Shown piece by piece: positions 30,201 through 37,427 of a DNA stretch of 64,000 nucleotides. The position numbers were made by a program, and so were the translations under genes. Below the pieces are notes generated by a model that had not been told where the DNA came from, did no database searches, and saw only the letters and a list, made by a program, of their open reading frames with translations. The number at the start of each line of letters is the position of its first letter. Position 1 is the first letter of the stretch. The stretch spans positions 3,038,001-3,102,000 of the forward strand of contig CAWARU010000001.1 of NCBI GenBank assembly GCA_963784575.1, given 5' to 3'. This DNA comes from CAWARU01 sp963784575 (GTDB lineage Bacteria > Pseudomonadota > Gammaproteobacteria > UBA6186 > Azoamicaceae).

Positions 30201-30630
30201 CGGATTCTAAGCTTCTTCCTGTTTCTGCCAGCTCGAGCTTTTCGGGTTTATCGAAAATTTCAGCTTTGGATATTCCGCCTCTGGTTACTTTGTAGTTAAC
30301 GCCTCTCAAAAAATTATTATTGGTACTTTTACCCACTTCAGTTTGGCCAAGAAAAATAACAAGCTCTTTATTTTTTGCTATTTCAAAACTATCCAGAATT
30401 TCTAATTGTTTTGAAAGAATCAAAATTTCATATAATGTTTTGTCTGAAGTAAGTTTGTTCTCGAATTCAGTTTCTTTGGCACGGATTTCCTTTGCAAGTT
30501 TTTTTATAGCTTCGGATTCATCGGGTTTTAAAGGCGGCAGTGTTTGGATATATTTATCTTTGAGAGTCTTTAAAACATTTTCTAATTCCAGACTAAATTT
30601 TTTTTCCATTTGTTCAAGCTTGGTACTCAT
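24232..30630 (-). CDS. Giant modular protein: GTPase, coiled coil, Sel1, ankyrin, patatin phospholipase; putative effector, 2132 aa
   Basis: A dynamin/septin-like GTPase domain has the P-loop GQTEVGKST (residues 95-103), G3 DFPG (164-167) and NK (239-240). Long coiled coils follow (about 310-480, 610-720), then five to seven Sel1 repeats (about 765-1030; CKLGLCYAEGNGVQQNFEKA) and ankyrin repeats (about 1198-1410). A patatin phospholipase (about 1447-1800) has the oxyanion GGGVKGLGHIGAL, nucleophile GTSAG and catalytic YVDGG. A further ankyrin-like segment precedes a Ser/Pro tail ending GGRKFQ. There is no signal peptide. The catalytic dyad is intact, so lipase activity is likely. Its job on host membranes is inferred. 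Confidence 0.88.
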   Translation of the reverse strand: MSTKLEQMEKKFSLELENVLKTLKDKYIQTLPPLKPDESEAIKKLAKEIRAKETEFENKLTSDKTLYEILILSKQLEILDSFEIAKNKELVIFLGQTEVGKSTNNNFLRGVNYKVTRGGISKAEIFDKPEKLELAETGRSLESVTLYPKPYPINFLDSVLYLTDFPGFNGVKVRDSHRVFESLSSQIVINNAAAIKAVVLVTEPNTYTRGGQFQTYLENLSNFLEDNAIAALPFIIIVNKVSFEAGQEDEIYKDIFEQISFGEKLIKDKRELKVSERDTLVKAMDTQRSKGNFLMRPFAGTLERFMGPTAEVQKIRSELKKISSEIDALSKQLKLLEKFNKEDNIILLDIEKQQIRNKILIKIAAQKAVKEVRKIFNFSSYDEKRKAYNLKFTDQVEYSREIIKSYLTAKSLMLDKKKERNLVLKELEISKRRLQGIGKDDPTEKAAKIEDLRLVIHSIDRQIKLQDEMLIKLTGEHEGLSNEKNNIVSAKDHVIRKLFTEKRMTFFGKISWSAHEISYGEEPDEVEKPFYKITENSEEIKKLFEERNIKNGKLIPYDERITKGQELGEDVFLEYQAIYKSGWGEDGFCELTFHIKNKHIRSNARRIKQIDAASQRILPEITKLKENLSILRQKRIEHKKELEDTIQNKKKTEEIIAKQTKELEKEIEKSSTKIKVLEAEINTQEINYYSAIKILRENGHFFEALENLIQRLKLETATEMEFIKLYTAWKESLNSLQSDKKHITESSAKKTPSYSFEELLQLAEKDSEAQCKLGLCYAEGNGVQQNFEKAFLCFKQAHERGNRNASFHLALCYIRGQGVGRDTKMAVPLLNTVINSEIPIPRAFHQLAICYHIGQGIKRDVQKAKTYEFRAFELFNHPDYDEDATLLFFRGNCFEIGFGTQRNEQQAFLCYQKAANLNNPLALFYLAECYEKAISVPRQEKFARETYQRAYSLLKCCNKENDPLILYHLGICAEKLYPYKPELAFNFFKKASEWHHTAAQLKLAVYYYTGKGIHKNEKQAYELFASSLNATKVSLSEILELDTKNFLELEKYFVRRELSLKNETIDLATAKKIAHFLVLDQNVICIDMENAILAPGALKVIAQALKINGSVIKCDTKVIKGLDKLQNARELQEIRDSLAANASGLKFKLPWKKILDTDLLRTLLYDNLSFDFSQSKDIEQFINAHLGAAQQTRFFRSNPPLNPVHLAAILGHPALINKFFECHLPISSEDCLGNTALDYAAMLGHIEVVAALLDLGAVERGTKLQISRTLFRALEFAIIGHHWQVVKILLLHPEANAALRNKDGDTLFHCAARSNSARALGVLIGNPKVFGLNLAALNNQGFSPLHLAALYGCLDIIKYLAPLDLNFELKTRSSDQFKEPLTALELAVMHCQQAAVTLLLAQNASITEKAKGLAEQVDLTIFNALKNAEIKRSALHRAMPQRNVDLSRILSLVFKGGGVKGLGHIGALLQIYHDDPTFFARILRTAGTSAGAINAFLLAIGYNPDEMQKIAMSLDFITFLDGKEQKMITELSDMISAGVSWDTALTKIAEPLKFAFKQGKKSVDKILTAKSKYNKGYYGSAVGNILKSSAHAYVAYDEVVEQAEFISKLFSDIKDIYKKIKEDFGIFPGETIVSEFCKWINDRARDTKLGFDETLTFGELHELHKKDPTIFKDLYIVVTNLSKSRPEVFSYESTPEVLIIDAVRASMAIPFFFKPVKIRCKKEKIGICIYSEDTYVDGGILLNYPIKIFDRRRYMQAEDLTGINEELQLLLDEQEIYNDTTLGFCLINGEEGNFLSARKLNPIAGKKIDGIIEYLSKLIFLYANSEDIMHVTSSDDKRTVYINSLGISTVDFALKREKQDTLLYAGRVGMIDAYNKIPGAKYPARINQNLLAALIKHADFRYFSSTPSGINLENIKLAITTPETLSDILKEIQNEGEIQFITQLPIDFNVTDSENRTILHRAILQHTLSLSADKAADKLIAENLIKWLLKLGQDYIDFEACDCNNKSVLDYLKDQDDKDLYLKVSAYIPGKHPSFEELEVQKKEMSQRIKKLSREIPAQGDSQTGLVLAFSRSSASLSEIPVSPISISPTPSPVSGTTTAMTQGDMPDAASPESETIDGDASSASKGGRKFQ

Positions 30631-30949
30631 TTCCTATGTCCTTCAAAATTCCTGAAATTCCCTTCCAAACAAATAAAATCAGGAAAATTTCGCTGGGGAA
30701 ATTCCTAATTTGCTGCTGTGAAAGGGTGTGCTGCAATCTGCGTGAAATTACAAAATGTGATTATACAGGTTTTTGTGTAGAAGTAACCCCGTAAATCCCC
30801 GCAATAAGTCAGATTTCTATGTTTCTTAAAAAGCAATAGTTTATAGGTACATTTAGGTACATTATGGATTACATTGTTCTTCTTTTGGGTTTGGAGTATA
30901 ATTTTGGCCATAATGTGCTATTAAAGTCTAATTAAGTAAGGAAATTGCT
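30631..30949. other. Divergent intergenic region between two accessory genes
   Basis: 319 bp without a gene, separating the giant minus-strand gene from a plus-strand Sel1-like gene. It holds the promoter at 30874-30902 for the rightward gene and a short direct repeat TTAGGTACA near 30845-30862. No clear leftward promoter was identified. Confidence 0.6.
30874..30902 (+). promoter_or_regulatory. Sigma-70 promoter for the 30950 gene
   Basis: TTGTTC (30874-30879), 17 bases, then a perfect TATAAT (30897-30902). It lies 47 bp upstream of the start codon. Confidence 0.6.
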
Positions 30950-31762
30950 ATGACACCACAAGATGATATTACTTATCAATTGGTTTATTTAAAATATGAG
31001 ATGCAAAAAGAACAAACAGAAACTGCTTCTATCAAATTGATTTCTGAGATGATAGATACCGTCTTGCAAACAGTAAATAATAAAAATTTCTATGGCAGTC
31101 TTGCAACAGATGATTTAGAACGATTTGTGCATTCATTAGAAAAAATGACTGAGAAAAATCATTTTCAACAAGCATTTCTGGGCTTTTGTTATCTGAAGAG
31201 AATTGGAGTACTGCTCTCTCAATCAGAGGGTAAAATGGAAAACTATTTTAAGGAATCCTTGCGGCTAAAAAGTGACTTTGTTTTTGCATTACATAATTTA
31301 GGCTGTTATTACCGGAAAGAATTTAGCTTTACTGGGACCGATGGACCCATTAGGGACTGTATTAGTACTTATGAAGCCGAGCGTTTGTTGCAACAATCCT
31401 ATGCTGCTGGCTACTTACCTTCGAAAATTGAATTAGCACATTGCTTGTATGGCGTGAGCTATCCTTATGAAGTTGGTGCCCTTATGGGGTATGCCATGTC
31501 ATCGAAAAATCCCCTTAAATTAGAAAAAGAGCAGCAAGAATTTGATCAGCAGATGTCAGTAGAACTCAAAAATATCCGAGAAACTGAACTTGAAAATGTC
31601 CAGAAATTAAGCGAAAAAATGACATTGATTCATGAAACTGTCAGCTGTCTGCCCGATGCACTCTTGGGTACAGTTTATCATTACTTGGGATGGAGGTTTC
31701 AGCAGATAGAGCCTAAAGATAAGTGCGCAGGTAAAACCACAAATCGCAACAAATTTGGCTGA
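30950..31762 (+). CDS. Sel1/TPR-like accessory protein, 270 aa
   Basis: Helical protein with degenerate Sel1/TPR-like units (FQQAFLGFCYLKRIGVLLSQ; FALHNLGCYYRKE; LQQSYAAGYLPSKIELAHCL). There is no signal peptide or membrane span. The C terminus is TNRNKFG, resembling the R-K-F end of its neighbours. An AAGGAAA box lies 6-7 bases before the ATG. It may share ancestry with the Sel1 part of the giant gene next to it; the function is unknown. Confidence 0.75.
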   Translation: MTPQDDITYQLVYLKYEMQKEQTETASIKLISEMIDTVLQTVNNKNFYGSLATDDLERFVHSLEKMTEKNHFQQAFLGFCYLKRIGVLLSQSEGKMENYFKESLRLKSDFVFALHNLGCYYRKEFSFTGTDGPIRDCISTYEAERLLQQSYAAGYLPSKIELAHCLYGVSYPYEVGALMGYAMSSKNPLKLEKEQQEFDQQMSVELKNIRETELENVQKLSEKMTLIHETVSCLPDALLGTVYHYLGWRFQQIEPKDKCAGKTTNRNKFG

Positions 31763-31780
31763 ATGTAAGAGACGTCCGCA

Positions 31781-31945
31781 TCATTCGAGTTCTAGCATTT
31801 GCCTTTTAATGAGGGCTTCTATTTTCTTAATTTCATTGTCATTCAACATTGGAAAGTACTTGGTTCTATTTTCTTTTCCCAATCTTCCATGATTAGCACT
31901 TAGGCCATGCGGTCGGGTTCTAAGGTTCAAGATAAGGCTGCTTTT
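31781..31945 (-). pseudogene. Minus-strand coding remnant
   Basis: A 55-codon open frame with protein-like composition (RPHGLSANHGRLGKENRTKY, then FPMLNDNEIKKIEALIKRQM) but no good start codon or ribosome binding site. It looks like the C-terminal piece of a lost gene. A loosely similar LG[KR][ED]N...YF pattern occurs in the small ORF at 33273-33455. The family was not recognised. Confidence 0.35.
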
Positions 31946-31985
31946 AATTTAAAAATAGTGATTCATCACTAATTTAATTACCAGA

Positions 31986-32015
31986 TTGACACATACTTTC
32001 TTAATGTGATAGAAT
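31986..32015 (+). promoter_or_regulatory. Sigma-70 promoter for the 32081 gene
   Basis: A perfect -35 TTGACA (31986-31991), an 18-base spacer and TAGAAT (32010-32015, one mismatch) lie 65 bp before the start. Confidence 0.65.
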
Positions 32016-32080
32016 ACTAACTTATATTGATGCTTATGCACATTTATTAATAGCAATACTAACAGGTAGAGGTAATTGAT

Positions 32081-33103
32081 ATGGCAACCACAACTCCTTT
32101 TCTGAAACAACCCACAGTCCTAATGAAATTCCAAGATCAATTTTTAGATGCACAATCATGGTTTAAAAAAGCATCTGTCTGTAAATCTGTGTATAATCTC
32201 TATAAAGAGGCATATGGTGAGGTCGCATTGAAAGCAGCACCTCTAATGGACCTTGTCTTGAATATTACTGCAGAGAACAAGAATAAAATCCTAGAAATCA
32301 TAGCAAAAAATCCAGAGCTCATTTTGGTCAGAACGAAAGGCGATGTTAAATATCCTTGTTCTAAACAAAAGAAAATTGCAGTCAGAATTGGAATCAGCAA
32401 TCTAAGTCCCCTAGAAGCCGCCGCACTTTCAGGTGACTTTCATTTAGTAAATATTTTTAGAGATGCTCTTCCTGATAATCTAAAACGCCAAGCGGGATTA
32501 CAAGTAGATGCAATTCTGTCTAACTCTAATTTTCTATCTGCCTTTAAAGCAGTTCTTGATGCATATCAGAAATTTCTGAAAGAAATCGATACACAAAGCA
32601 AAGCAAAGGAGCCAGATTGGAAAACTGCCTATGAGCTTTGGGAACATTTGGGCGACGCGCAGAAAAAACTTTCCACGTTTGGGTTGCAGGTATTCTGTAA
32701 TCCTGTACCACATGAGCCCCTGCCCGACTTCGCGCTAGAACCTGTCCGGGCGTTTCGCTTCGAAGTTTATGATATTGATGGGTTGAAAAATGTAGATGGT
32801 GATTTAGATTCGTTTGGGGCTGGGTCTAATTCTGCGTTATATAAAGGTCCCTGGGCGGGGGGTGCCTGCCGCGTCGCGCTGGCGGGGGCTCGGCAAGAAG
32901 TGGCGAGGGGTTCGAAAAGCGATTTTGAGGCCATTAACCTCCTATGTAAAGTGATCCCCGAACAATTAGGCAAAACTAGGACTCTGTTATTACAGTATCC
33001 GAAAGCTTCCGATAAGAAATCAGATCATGAGCACAGTGTGGCTTCTGCTGAATCTCTTGACTCGGACAAGGATAAAGGGCCTGCTCGCGGCTCTTTATCT
33101 TAG
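32081..33103 (+). CDS. Ankyrin-like accessory protein, 340 aa
   Basis: Not recognised beyond one or two ankyrin-like units (NLSPLEAAALSGDFHLVNIF at about residues 107-126). It is helical, with no signal peptide. Base composition changes inside the gene: the first 600 bp are AT-rich, while 32690-32910 is markedly GC-rich (encoding GPWAGGACRVALAGARQEVA), suggesting a chimeric or recently acquired segment. The C terminus is charged and Ser-rich and lacks the R-K-F end of its neighbours. The start has a weak GAGGTAATT box. Confidence 0.7.
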   Translation: MATTTPFLKQPTVLMKFQDQFLDAQSWFKKASVCKSVYNLYKEAYGEVALKAAPLMDLVLNITAENKNKILEIIAKNPELILVRTKGDVKYPCSKQKKIAVRIGISNLSPLEAAALSGDFHLVNIFRDALPDNLKRQAGLQVDAILSNSNFLSAFKAVLDAYQKFLKEIDTQSKAKEPDWKTAYELWEHLGDAQKKLSTFGLQVFCNPVPHEPLPDFALEPVRAFRFEVYDIDGLKNVDGDLDSFGAGSNSALYKGPWAGGACRVALAGARQEVARGSKSDFEAINLLCKVIPEQLGKTRTLLLQYPKASDKKSDHEHSVASAESLDSDKDKGPARGSLS

Positions 33104-33120
33104 CGGCATCTCATGCCGCT
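33101..33120 (+). terminator. Hairpin at the end of the 32081 gene
   Basis: AGCGGCAT, loop CTC, ATGCCGCT: an 8-bp perfect stem overlapping the stop codon region. It lacks a following T tract. Confidence 0.35.
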
Positions 33121-33539
33121 AACGCGGCACCACATCTAAAAGGAACTGTTTTCTACAACGCATGGCCTTTTTATTGTAATCTAATCTCGCGATAGCACTA
33201 TGGTGAAGAAGGCCGATTTATCATTGGTGTTTTGTGCCCGATTTCAACCCCTTGCGCCATAAGGCTATCGTTTTATCCACTAACTTGGAGAAACGATATG
33301 AGCAAAGATCGGGATTCTTCAAGCAATTTGTTTTTTAAGGCTTTGATCAGTTCTATTCCAGTTAAATGACGAATATGGGGTTTGCTGCCTTTTGAATGGA
33401 AATAGCTGATGTTATCCCTGCCTAGTTTTTCCATGGAAAATCTTTTGCTCGACATAAACTCTCCTATCCTCTATGTTATCCTCAATATTACGAGTATTTT
33501 AACAAAAAATGAAATTTACGGTAAGATAAAACGGTATGA
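33104..33539. other. Low-gene region before murG
   Basis: About 435 bp containing only one small minus-strand ORF (33273-33455). The part 33120-33270 shows broken coding-like patches on the minus strand (for example RLDYNKKAMRCRKQFLLDVV) without a start, suggesting eroded genes at the right end of the island. No murG promoter is obvious. Confidence 0.45.
33273..33455 (-). CDS. Small hypothetical protein, 60 aa
   Basis: Basic 60-residue protein (MSSKRFSMEKLGRDNISYFH start, then LTGIELIKALKNKLLEESRS). A GGAGAG box stands about 5 bases before the ATG on the minus strand, which supports translation. It was not recognised and could be a fragment of a larger mobile or effector gene. Confidence 0.45.
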   Translation of the reverse strand: MSSKRFSMEKLGRDNISYFHSKGSKPHIRHLTGIELIKALKNKLLEESRSLLISFLQVSG

Positions 33540-34832
33540 ATGAAAATAGTAATGACTCATTATTATGAGAGGGGGAAACAGGCGAAGGTGGATCAAAAAA
33601 AGCAGAAAATATTAGTCATGGCAGGCGGAACTGGGGGACATGTATTCCCAGGTCTTGCGGTCGCGCGTCAAATGCAAGCAGAGGGTTGGCAGATTCTTTG
33701 GCTGGGTACCAGACATGGCTTAGAAGCAGAGATTGTTCCTAAGGCTGGGATTGATATAAGTTATTTAACTATAAGTGCGGTGAGAAGAGCGGGTTTTCTG
33801 GCAAAGGTGCTGGCGCCGTTCCGTTTGTTGTTCGCTTTCCTTGAAGCGGTCTTTATTATTCGGAAATATGATCCAGCTGTGGTGTTAGGGATGGGTGGAT
33901 TTGCTTCAGGGCCTGGGGGTATTGCTGCGTGGGTTTTACGACGACCGCTGGTCATTCATGAACAAAATGCGATTGCGGGGGTTACTAATCGCTATTTGGC
34001 GAGAGTAGCAGATCGTATTCTGACAGGTTTTCCAGGAAGTTTTCCAAAAAGAATAGCTGCAAAGTGGATTGGAAATCCCATTCGGGAAGAATTAATTGCC
34101 GGTAAAACATGGGGTGGTAATAATTCACCACCCGAAGGTAATTCGCACCAAGCTAATTCGCGCAGTGAAAATAGTAAATTGCATGTGCTAATCATCGGCG
34201 GCAGCCAAGGCGCATTGGCTTTAAATCAATTAATACCGAAATCACTCGCCTTAATTCCAGCCAGAGAGCGTCCAGATATCTGGCACCAATCGGGCTCTAA
34301 ACTTTTGAATGCTACGGAAGCGGCTTATGAAGAGGCGGGAATTAGCATTTCAGGCAGCTCAAGCTCACATGTTTTAAATTCAAGTGGTTCAAACGTTTCA
34401 AACGGTTCAAAAGAGAAAGATATCAATACCTCATCGGACATTTTGGTTAAAGTTACCCCCTTTATAGATAATATGCTGGAAGCCTATCGTTGGGCTGATT
34501 TGGTGGTATGTCGATCTGGGGCTTTAACGGTTGCAGAGTTAGCAGCGCAAGGGTTGCCAAGCATCTTGATACCTTTCCCCTTTGCAGTGGATGATCATCA
34601 AACCCTAAATGGCCGGTTTTTGGAGCAGGCGGGTGCGGCCAAGCTTATTGCGCAGGATGCTCTGGATCCTGCAAAATTGGCCGATATTATTCAGGAACTT
34701 GGAAGGGACAGAGAGCGTTTAGAGGCTATGTCCAAAGCAGCGCAGAGCTTAGCAAAACCGAATGCTGCATCGGATGTGGTGAATGAATGTATAAATGCAG
34801 CTAAGAAGTGGCAAGACAATTCGCTAGGCTGA
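33540..34832 (+). CDS. murG: UDP-GlcNAc transferase MurG (lipid II synthase)
   Basis: Adds GlcNAc to lipid I on the inner face of the membrane. Key blocks are KILVMAGGTGGHVFPGLAVA (residues 23-42), GMGGFASGPGG, HEQNAIAGVTNRYLAR, GGSQGALALN, CRSGALTVAELAAQGLPSIL and DDHQTLNGRFLE. At 430 aa it is some 70 residues longer than E. coli MurG, through two Ser/Asn-rich expansions (about residues 190-213 and 268-303) and a basic N-terminal extension; all sit outside conserved motifs. It resumes the dcw order after the island. Confidence 0.96.
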   Translation: MKIVMTHYYERGKQAKVDQKKQKILVMAGGTGGHVFPGLAVARQMQAEGWQILWLGTRHGLEAEIVPKAGIDISYLTISAVRRAGFLAKVLAPFRLLFAFLEAVFIIRKYDPAVVLGMGGFASGPGGIAAWVLRRPLVIHEQNAIAGVTNRYLARVADRILTGFPGSFPKRIAAKWIGNPIREELIAGKTWGGNNSPPEGNSHQANSRSENSKLHVLIIGGSQGALALNQLIPKSLALIPARERPDIWHQSGSKLLNATEAAYEEAGISISGSSSSHVLNSSGSNVSNGSKEKDINTSSDILVKVTPFIDNMLEAYRWADLVVCRSGALTVAELAAQGLPSILIPFPFAVDDHQTLNGRFLEQAGAAKLIAQDALDPAKLADIIQELGRDRERLEAMSKAAQSLAKPNAASDVVNECINAAKKWQDNSLG

Positions 34833-34834
34833 GA

Positions 34835-34918
34835 CGAAAATCAACGATTAACGAGCACCGTAGCGCAGTGTATGTTGAAATACATGAGCAACGGAGCGCA
34901 ATTAATCGTTGATTTTCG
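34835..34918. repeat. Inverted-repeat element between murG and murC
   Basis: CGAAAATCAACGATTAA (34835-34851) is perfectly inverted at 34902-34918. Between the arms, two near-identical 15-mers (GAGCACCGTAGCGCA, GAGCAACGGAGCGCA) flank an imperfect TGTAT/ATACA palindrome. The nested symmetry suggests a small mobile repeat (MITE-like) or a structured RNA. Confidence 0.65.
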
Positions 34919-34943
34919 GCCAGCATAGTAGAATTGTCCCAGA

Positions 34944-34973
34944 GTTAAGTGTGACGAGGTTAAGTGTGACGAG
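34944..34973 (+). repeat. Tandem duplication carrying the murC ribosome binding site
   Basis: Two perfect head-to-tail copies of GTTAAGTGTGACGAG, ending 5 bases before the murC ATG, so the GACGAGG ribosome-binding region is present twice. Only the second copy has usable spacing. Confidence 0.75.
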
Positions 34974-34978
34974 GTAAA

Positions 34979-36457
34979 ATGAGTACACAACATGAATTAT
35001 CAATGAGACGGATCCGTCATGTCCACCTAGTGGGTGTTGGCGGTGCTGGTATGGGCGGCATCGCTGAGGTATTACTGAATTTAGGCTATACCGTCACGGG
35101 ATCGGATCCTTCCAAAAATGCCATGGTAGAGCATTTGCAAAAGCTTGGCATTAAAATTGCGAACCAGCATCTGGCCGAAAATGTGAAAGACTGTGATGTT
35201 GTAGTGTCTTCTACAGCGGTGGCTAAAGATAATGTCGAATTAATTGCCGCGAGAGAAAATCGCATCCCTATTGTGCAGCGTGCTTCGATGCTCGCAGAAT
35301 TGATGCGATTTAAACAAGGTATTGCGATTGCAGGCACGCATGGCAAGACCACGACAACAAGCTTGGTGGCAAGCATACTGGCAGAAGCAGAGTTGGATCC
35401 TACTTTTGTGATTGGGGGAAGATTAAATAGCTTGGGCACCAATGCGCGTTTAGGGGAGGGCAGATATTTTGTCGCAGAAGCAGACGAAAGTGATGCTTCC
35501 TTCCTGTATCTTACGCCTTTAATTTCGGTTGTCACCAATATCGATCGCGATCACCTAGAGACTTATCAAAATGATTTTTCTAAACTTCGAGATGCTTATC
35601 TGCAATTTTTGCATCGCCTGCCATTCTATGGGTTGGCTGTTGTATGTTTAGATGATCCCGAAATCAAGGATATTCTGGGCGAAATTGCAAGGCCCACAGT
35701 TACTTATGGATTTTCACCCGAAGCAGATTTCCGTGCAGTGAATTTCAGTCAGGAACTCGGGCGTTCCAAGTTTGAAGCTTTACGAGACGGTAAGCCCCCA
35801 TTACCCATACAGCTTAATTTACCTGGCCGTCATAATGCCTTAAACGCGCTTGCTGCCATCGCAGTTGCTACTGAAGAAGACATTGCGGATGAATACATTC
35901 AGCGAGGTTTAGCTAATTTTCAGGGCGTGTCGCGACGATTCCAGATGTTAGGTGAATTTTCTCCTCAAAATAAGAAAGTTTTGATGATTGATGATTATGG
36001 TCATCATCCTAAAGAAATTCAGATGGTTGTAGATGCTATCCGTGCAGGATGGCCTGAGCGGCGCTTAGTCATGGTATTTCAACCCCATCGATTTACCCGT
36101 ACCAAGGCTCTCTTCGAAGATTTTACCTCAGTATTGTCTACGGTAGATGCTTTGATTTTGCTAGATGTATATTCTGCTGGCGAGATTCCCATTCCTGGTG
36201 CGGACAGCCGTATGCTTTCCGGATCCATTCGAAGCCGCGGCAAAGTAGATCCTATTTTTATATCGGATAAATCGCAGCTCTTGGATATTTTATTAGGCGT
36301 ATTAAAAGACAATGATTTATTGCTGATGCAGGGAGCAGGAGACATTGGAGCCTTGGCCACAGATTTGGCAGCGAATGCTTTGCAGCATAAGAACTCGGAA
36401 TCAAAGGGTTTGGAACCAAGAGGCTTGGAATCAAAAGGTTCGGAAACAATCTCATGA
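34979..36457 (+). CDS. murC: UDP-N-acetylmuramate--L-alanine ligase MurC
   Basis: ATP-dependent ligase adding the first stem-peptide residue. N-terminal [22 protein letters not shown] loop [10 protein letters not shown] (near residue 120), [24 protein letters not shown] and [10 protein letters not shown] are all present. The length of 492 aa is a little above 465-490: the last 20 residues are a tandem repeat tail ([12 protein letters not shown]). The stop overlaps the murB start (ATGA). Confidence 0.97.
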   Translation: MSTQHELSMRRIRHVHLVGVGGAGMGGIAEVLLNLGYTVTGSDPSKNAMVEHLQKLGIKIANQHLAENVKDCDVVVSSTAVAKDNVELIAARENRIPIVQRASMLAELMRFKQGIAIAGTHGKTTTTSLVASILAEAELDPTFVIGGRLNSLGTNARLGEGRYFVAEADESDASFLYLTPLISVVTNIDRDHLETYQNDFSKLRDAYLQFLHRLPFYGLAVVCLDDPEIKDILGEIARPTVTYGFSPEADFRAVNFSQELGRSKFEALRDGKPPLPIQLNLPGRHNALNALAAIAVATEEDIADEYIQRGLANFQGVSRRFQMLGEFSPQNKKVLMIDDYGHHPKEIQMVVDAIRAGWPERRLVMVFQPHRFTRTKALFEDFTSVLSTVDALILLDVYSAGEIPIPGADSRMLSGSIRSRGKVDPIFISDKSQLLDILLGVLKDNDLLLMQGAGDIGALATDLAANALQHKNSESKGLEPRGLESKGSETIS

Positions 36458-37328
36458 AAGGCACTTTAAAACTCAAAGAAATAATGGCATCGCACACCTC
36501 TTGGCACATAGGAGGACCCGCAGATCGTTATTATTGTCCTAGCGACATCGATGATTCACAGAATTCCTGCAAAATTTACCGCCCGATGAACCCTTAACCT
36601 GGCTCGGTTTAGGCAGCAATGTACTGATAGCCGATGCCGGCCTTCGTGGCACGGTCATCCATACCTTAGGCATGGAGCCTGGCAGTCCAAGCATACTTTC
36701 CTCTGGTTTGGTGCGGGCCGAAGCCTCCATTCCCTGTGCCAAATTAGCAAAATTTTGCGCCGAAAAGGGTTTTTCTGGCGGCAGTTTTTTTTCAGGAATT
36801 CCCGGCACAATTGGAGGCGCATTGGTGATGAATGCAGGCGCTTTTGGAGGGGAAACTTGGACCAAGGTTGTAGAAGTGGAAGTTATTGATCGCAAGGGCA
36901 TAAGAAGCATGCGATCTCCCAATGAGTATCAAATTAGCTATCGCAGAGTTCGAGCCAATGTAGAAAAAGAAGAATGGTTTATTGCGGCACATTTCCGTTT
37001 CGATTTGGGTGTGGTGCTGGAAGCCAAGGATCAAATCAAACAATTATTAAGAAAGCGGGCAGATTCTCAGCCGATTGGTGTTTTCAGTTGCGGCTCTGTT
37101 TTTAAAAATCCGCCAGGGGATCACGCTGCCCGCCTGATAGAGTCCTGTGGTTTGAAAGGCTATGAAGTGGGTGCAGCCCATATTTCGCCAAAACATGCCA
37201 ATTTTATTATCAATACTGGGAAGGCGAGAGCAGAGGATGTGCTGAAGATCATACACCATATTCAAAAGGTGGTTTTTGAGCAGAAAGGGGTTAAATTAGA
37301 GCCTGAGGTTAAGATGTTGGGTTTTTAA
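36454..37328 (+). pseudogene. murB: UDP-N-acetylenolpyruvoylglucosamine reductase MurB, frameshifted in this sequence
   Basis: FAD enzyme completing UDP-MurNAc. The frame from ATG-36454 reads [20 protein letters not shown] (the FAD-binding start) and runs into a stop near 36597. The rest is in another frame (LTWLGLGSNVLIADAGLRGT, FSGIPGTIGGALVMNAGAFG, the active-site GSVFKNP, PKHANFIINTG). Adding one T at TT 36564-36565 gives QNFLQNLPPDEPLTW and a complete protein of about 290 aa. murB is essential, and the indel type matches that in ftsW, so sequencing error is suspected. Confidence 0.93.
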
Positions 37329-37357
37329 GTAGTTTAAGAAGAGCCCTAAATTGACCC

Positions 37358-37386
37358 TTGACAACCATACTTTTTACTGCAATCAT
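37358..37386 (+). promoter_or_regulatory. Candidate promoter of the leader/TrpX operon
   Basis: A perfect -35 TTGACA (37358-37363), 17 bases, then AATCAT (37381-37386, four of six). It lies about 40 bp before a small leader ORF and about 165 bp before the trpX-like frame. Confidence 0.45.
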
Positions 37387-37427
37387 ACCAATTTTATTCA
37401 TCATCAATCCTTATAGGAGATGCAGAA

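Larger units (their letters stand above)
31763..32080. other. Intergenic region with gene remnant and promoter
   Basis: 318 bp lacking an intact gene. It contains a minus-strand coding remnant (31781-31945) and, at 31986-32015, a promoter for the downstream gene. The rest is AT-rich without visible structure. Confidence 0.6.
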
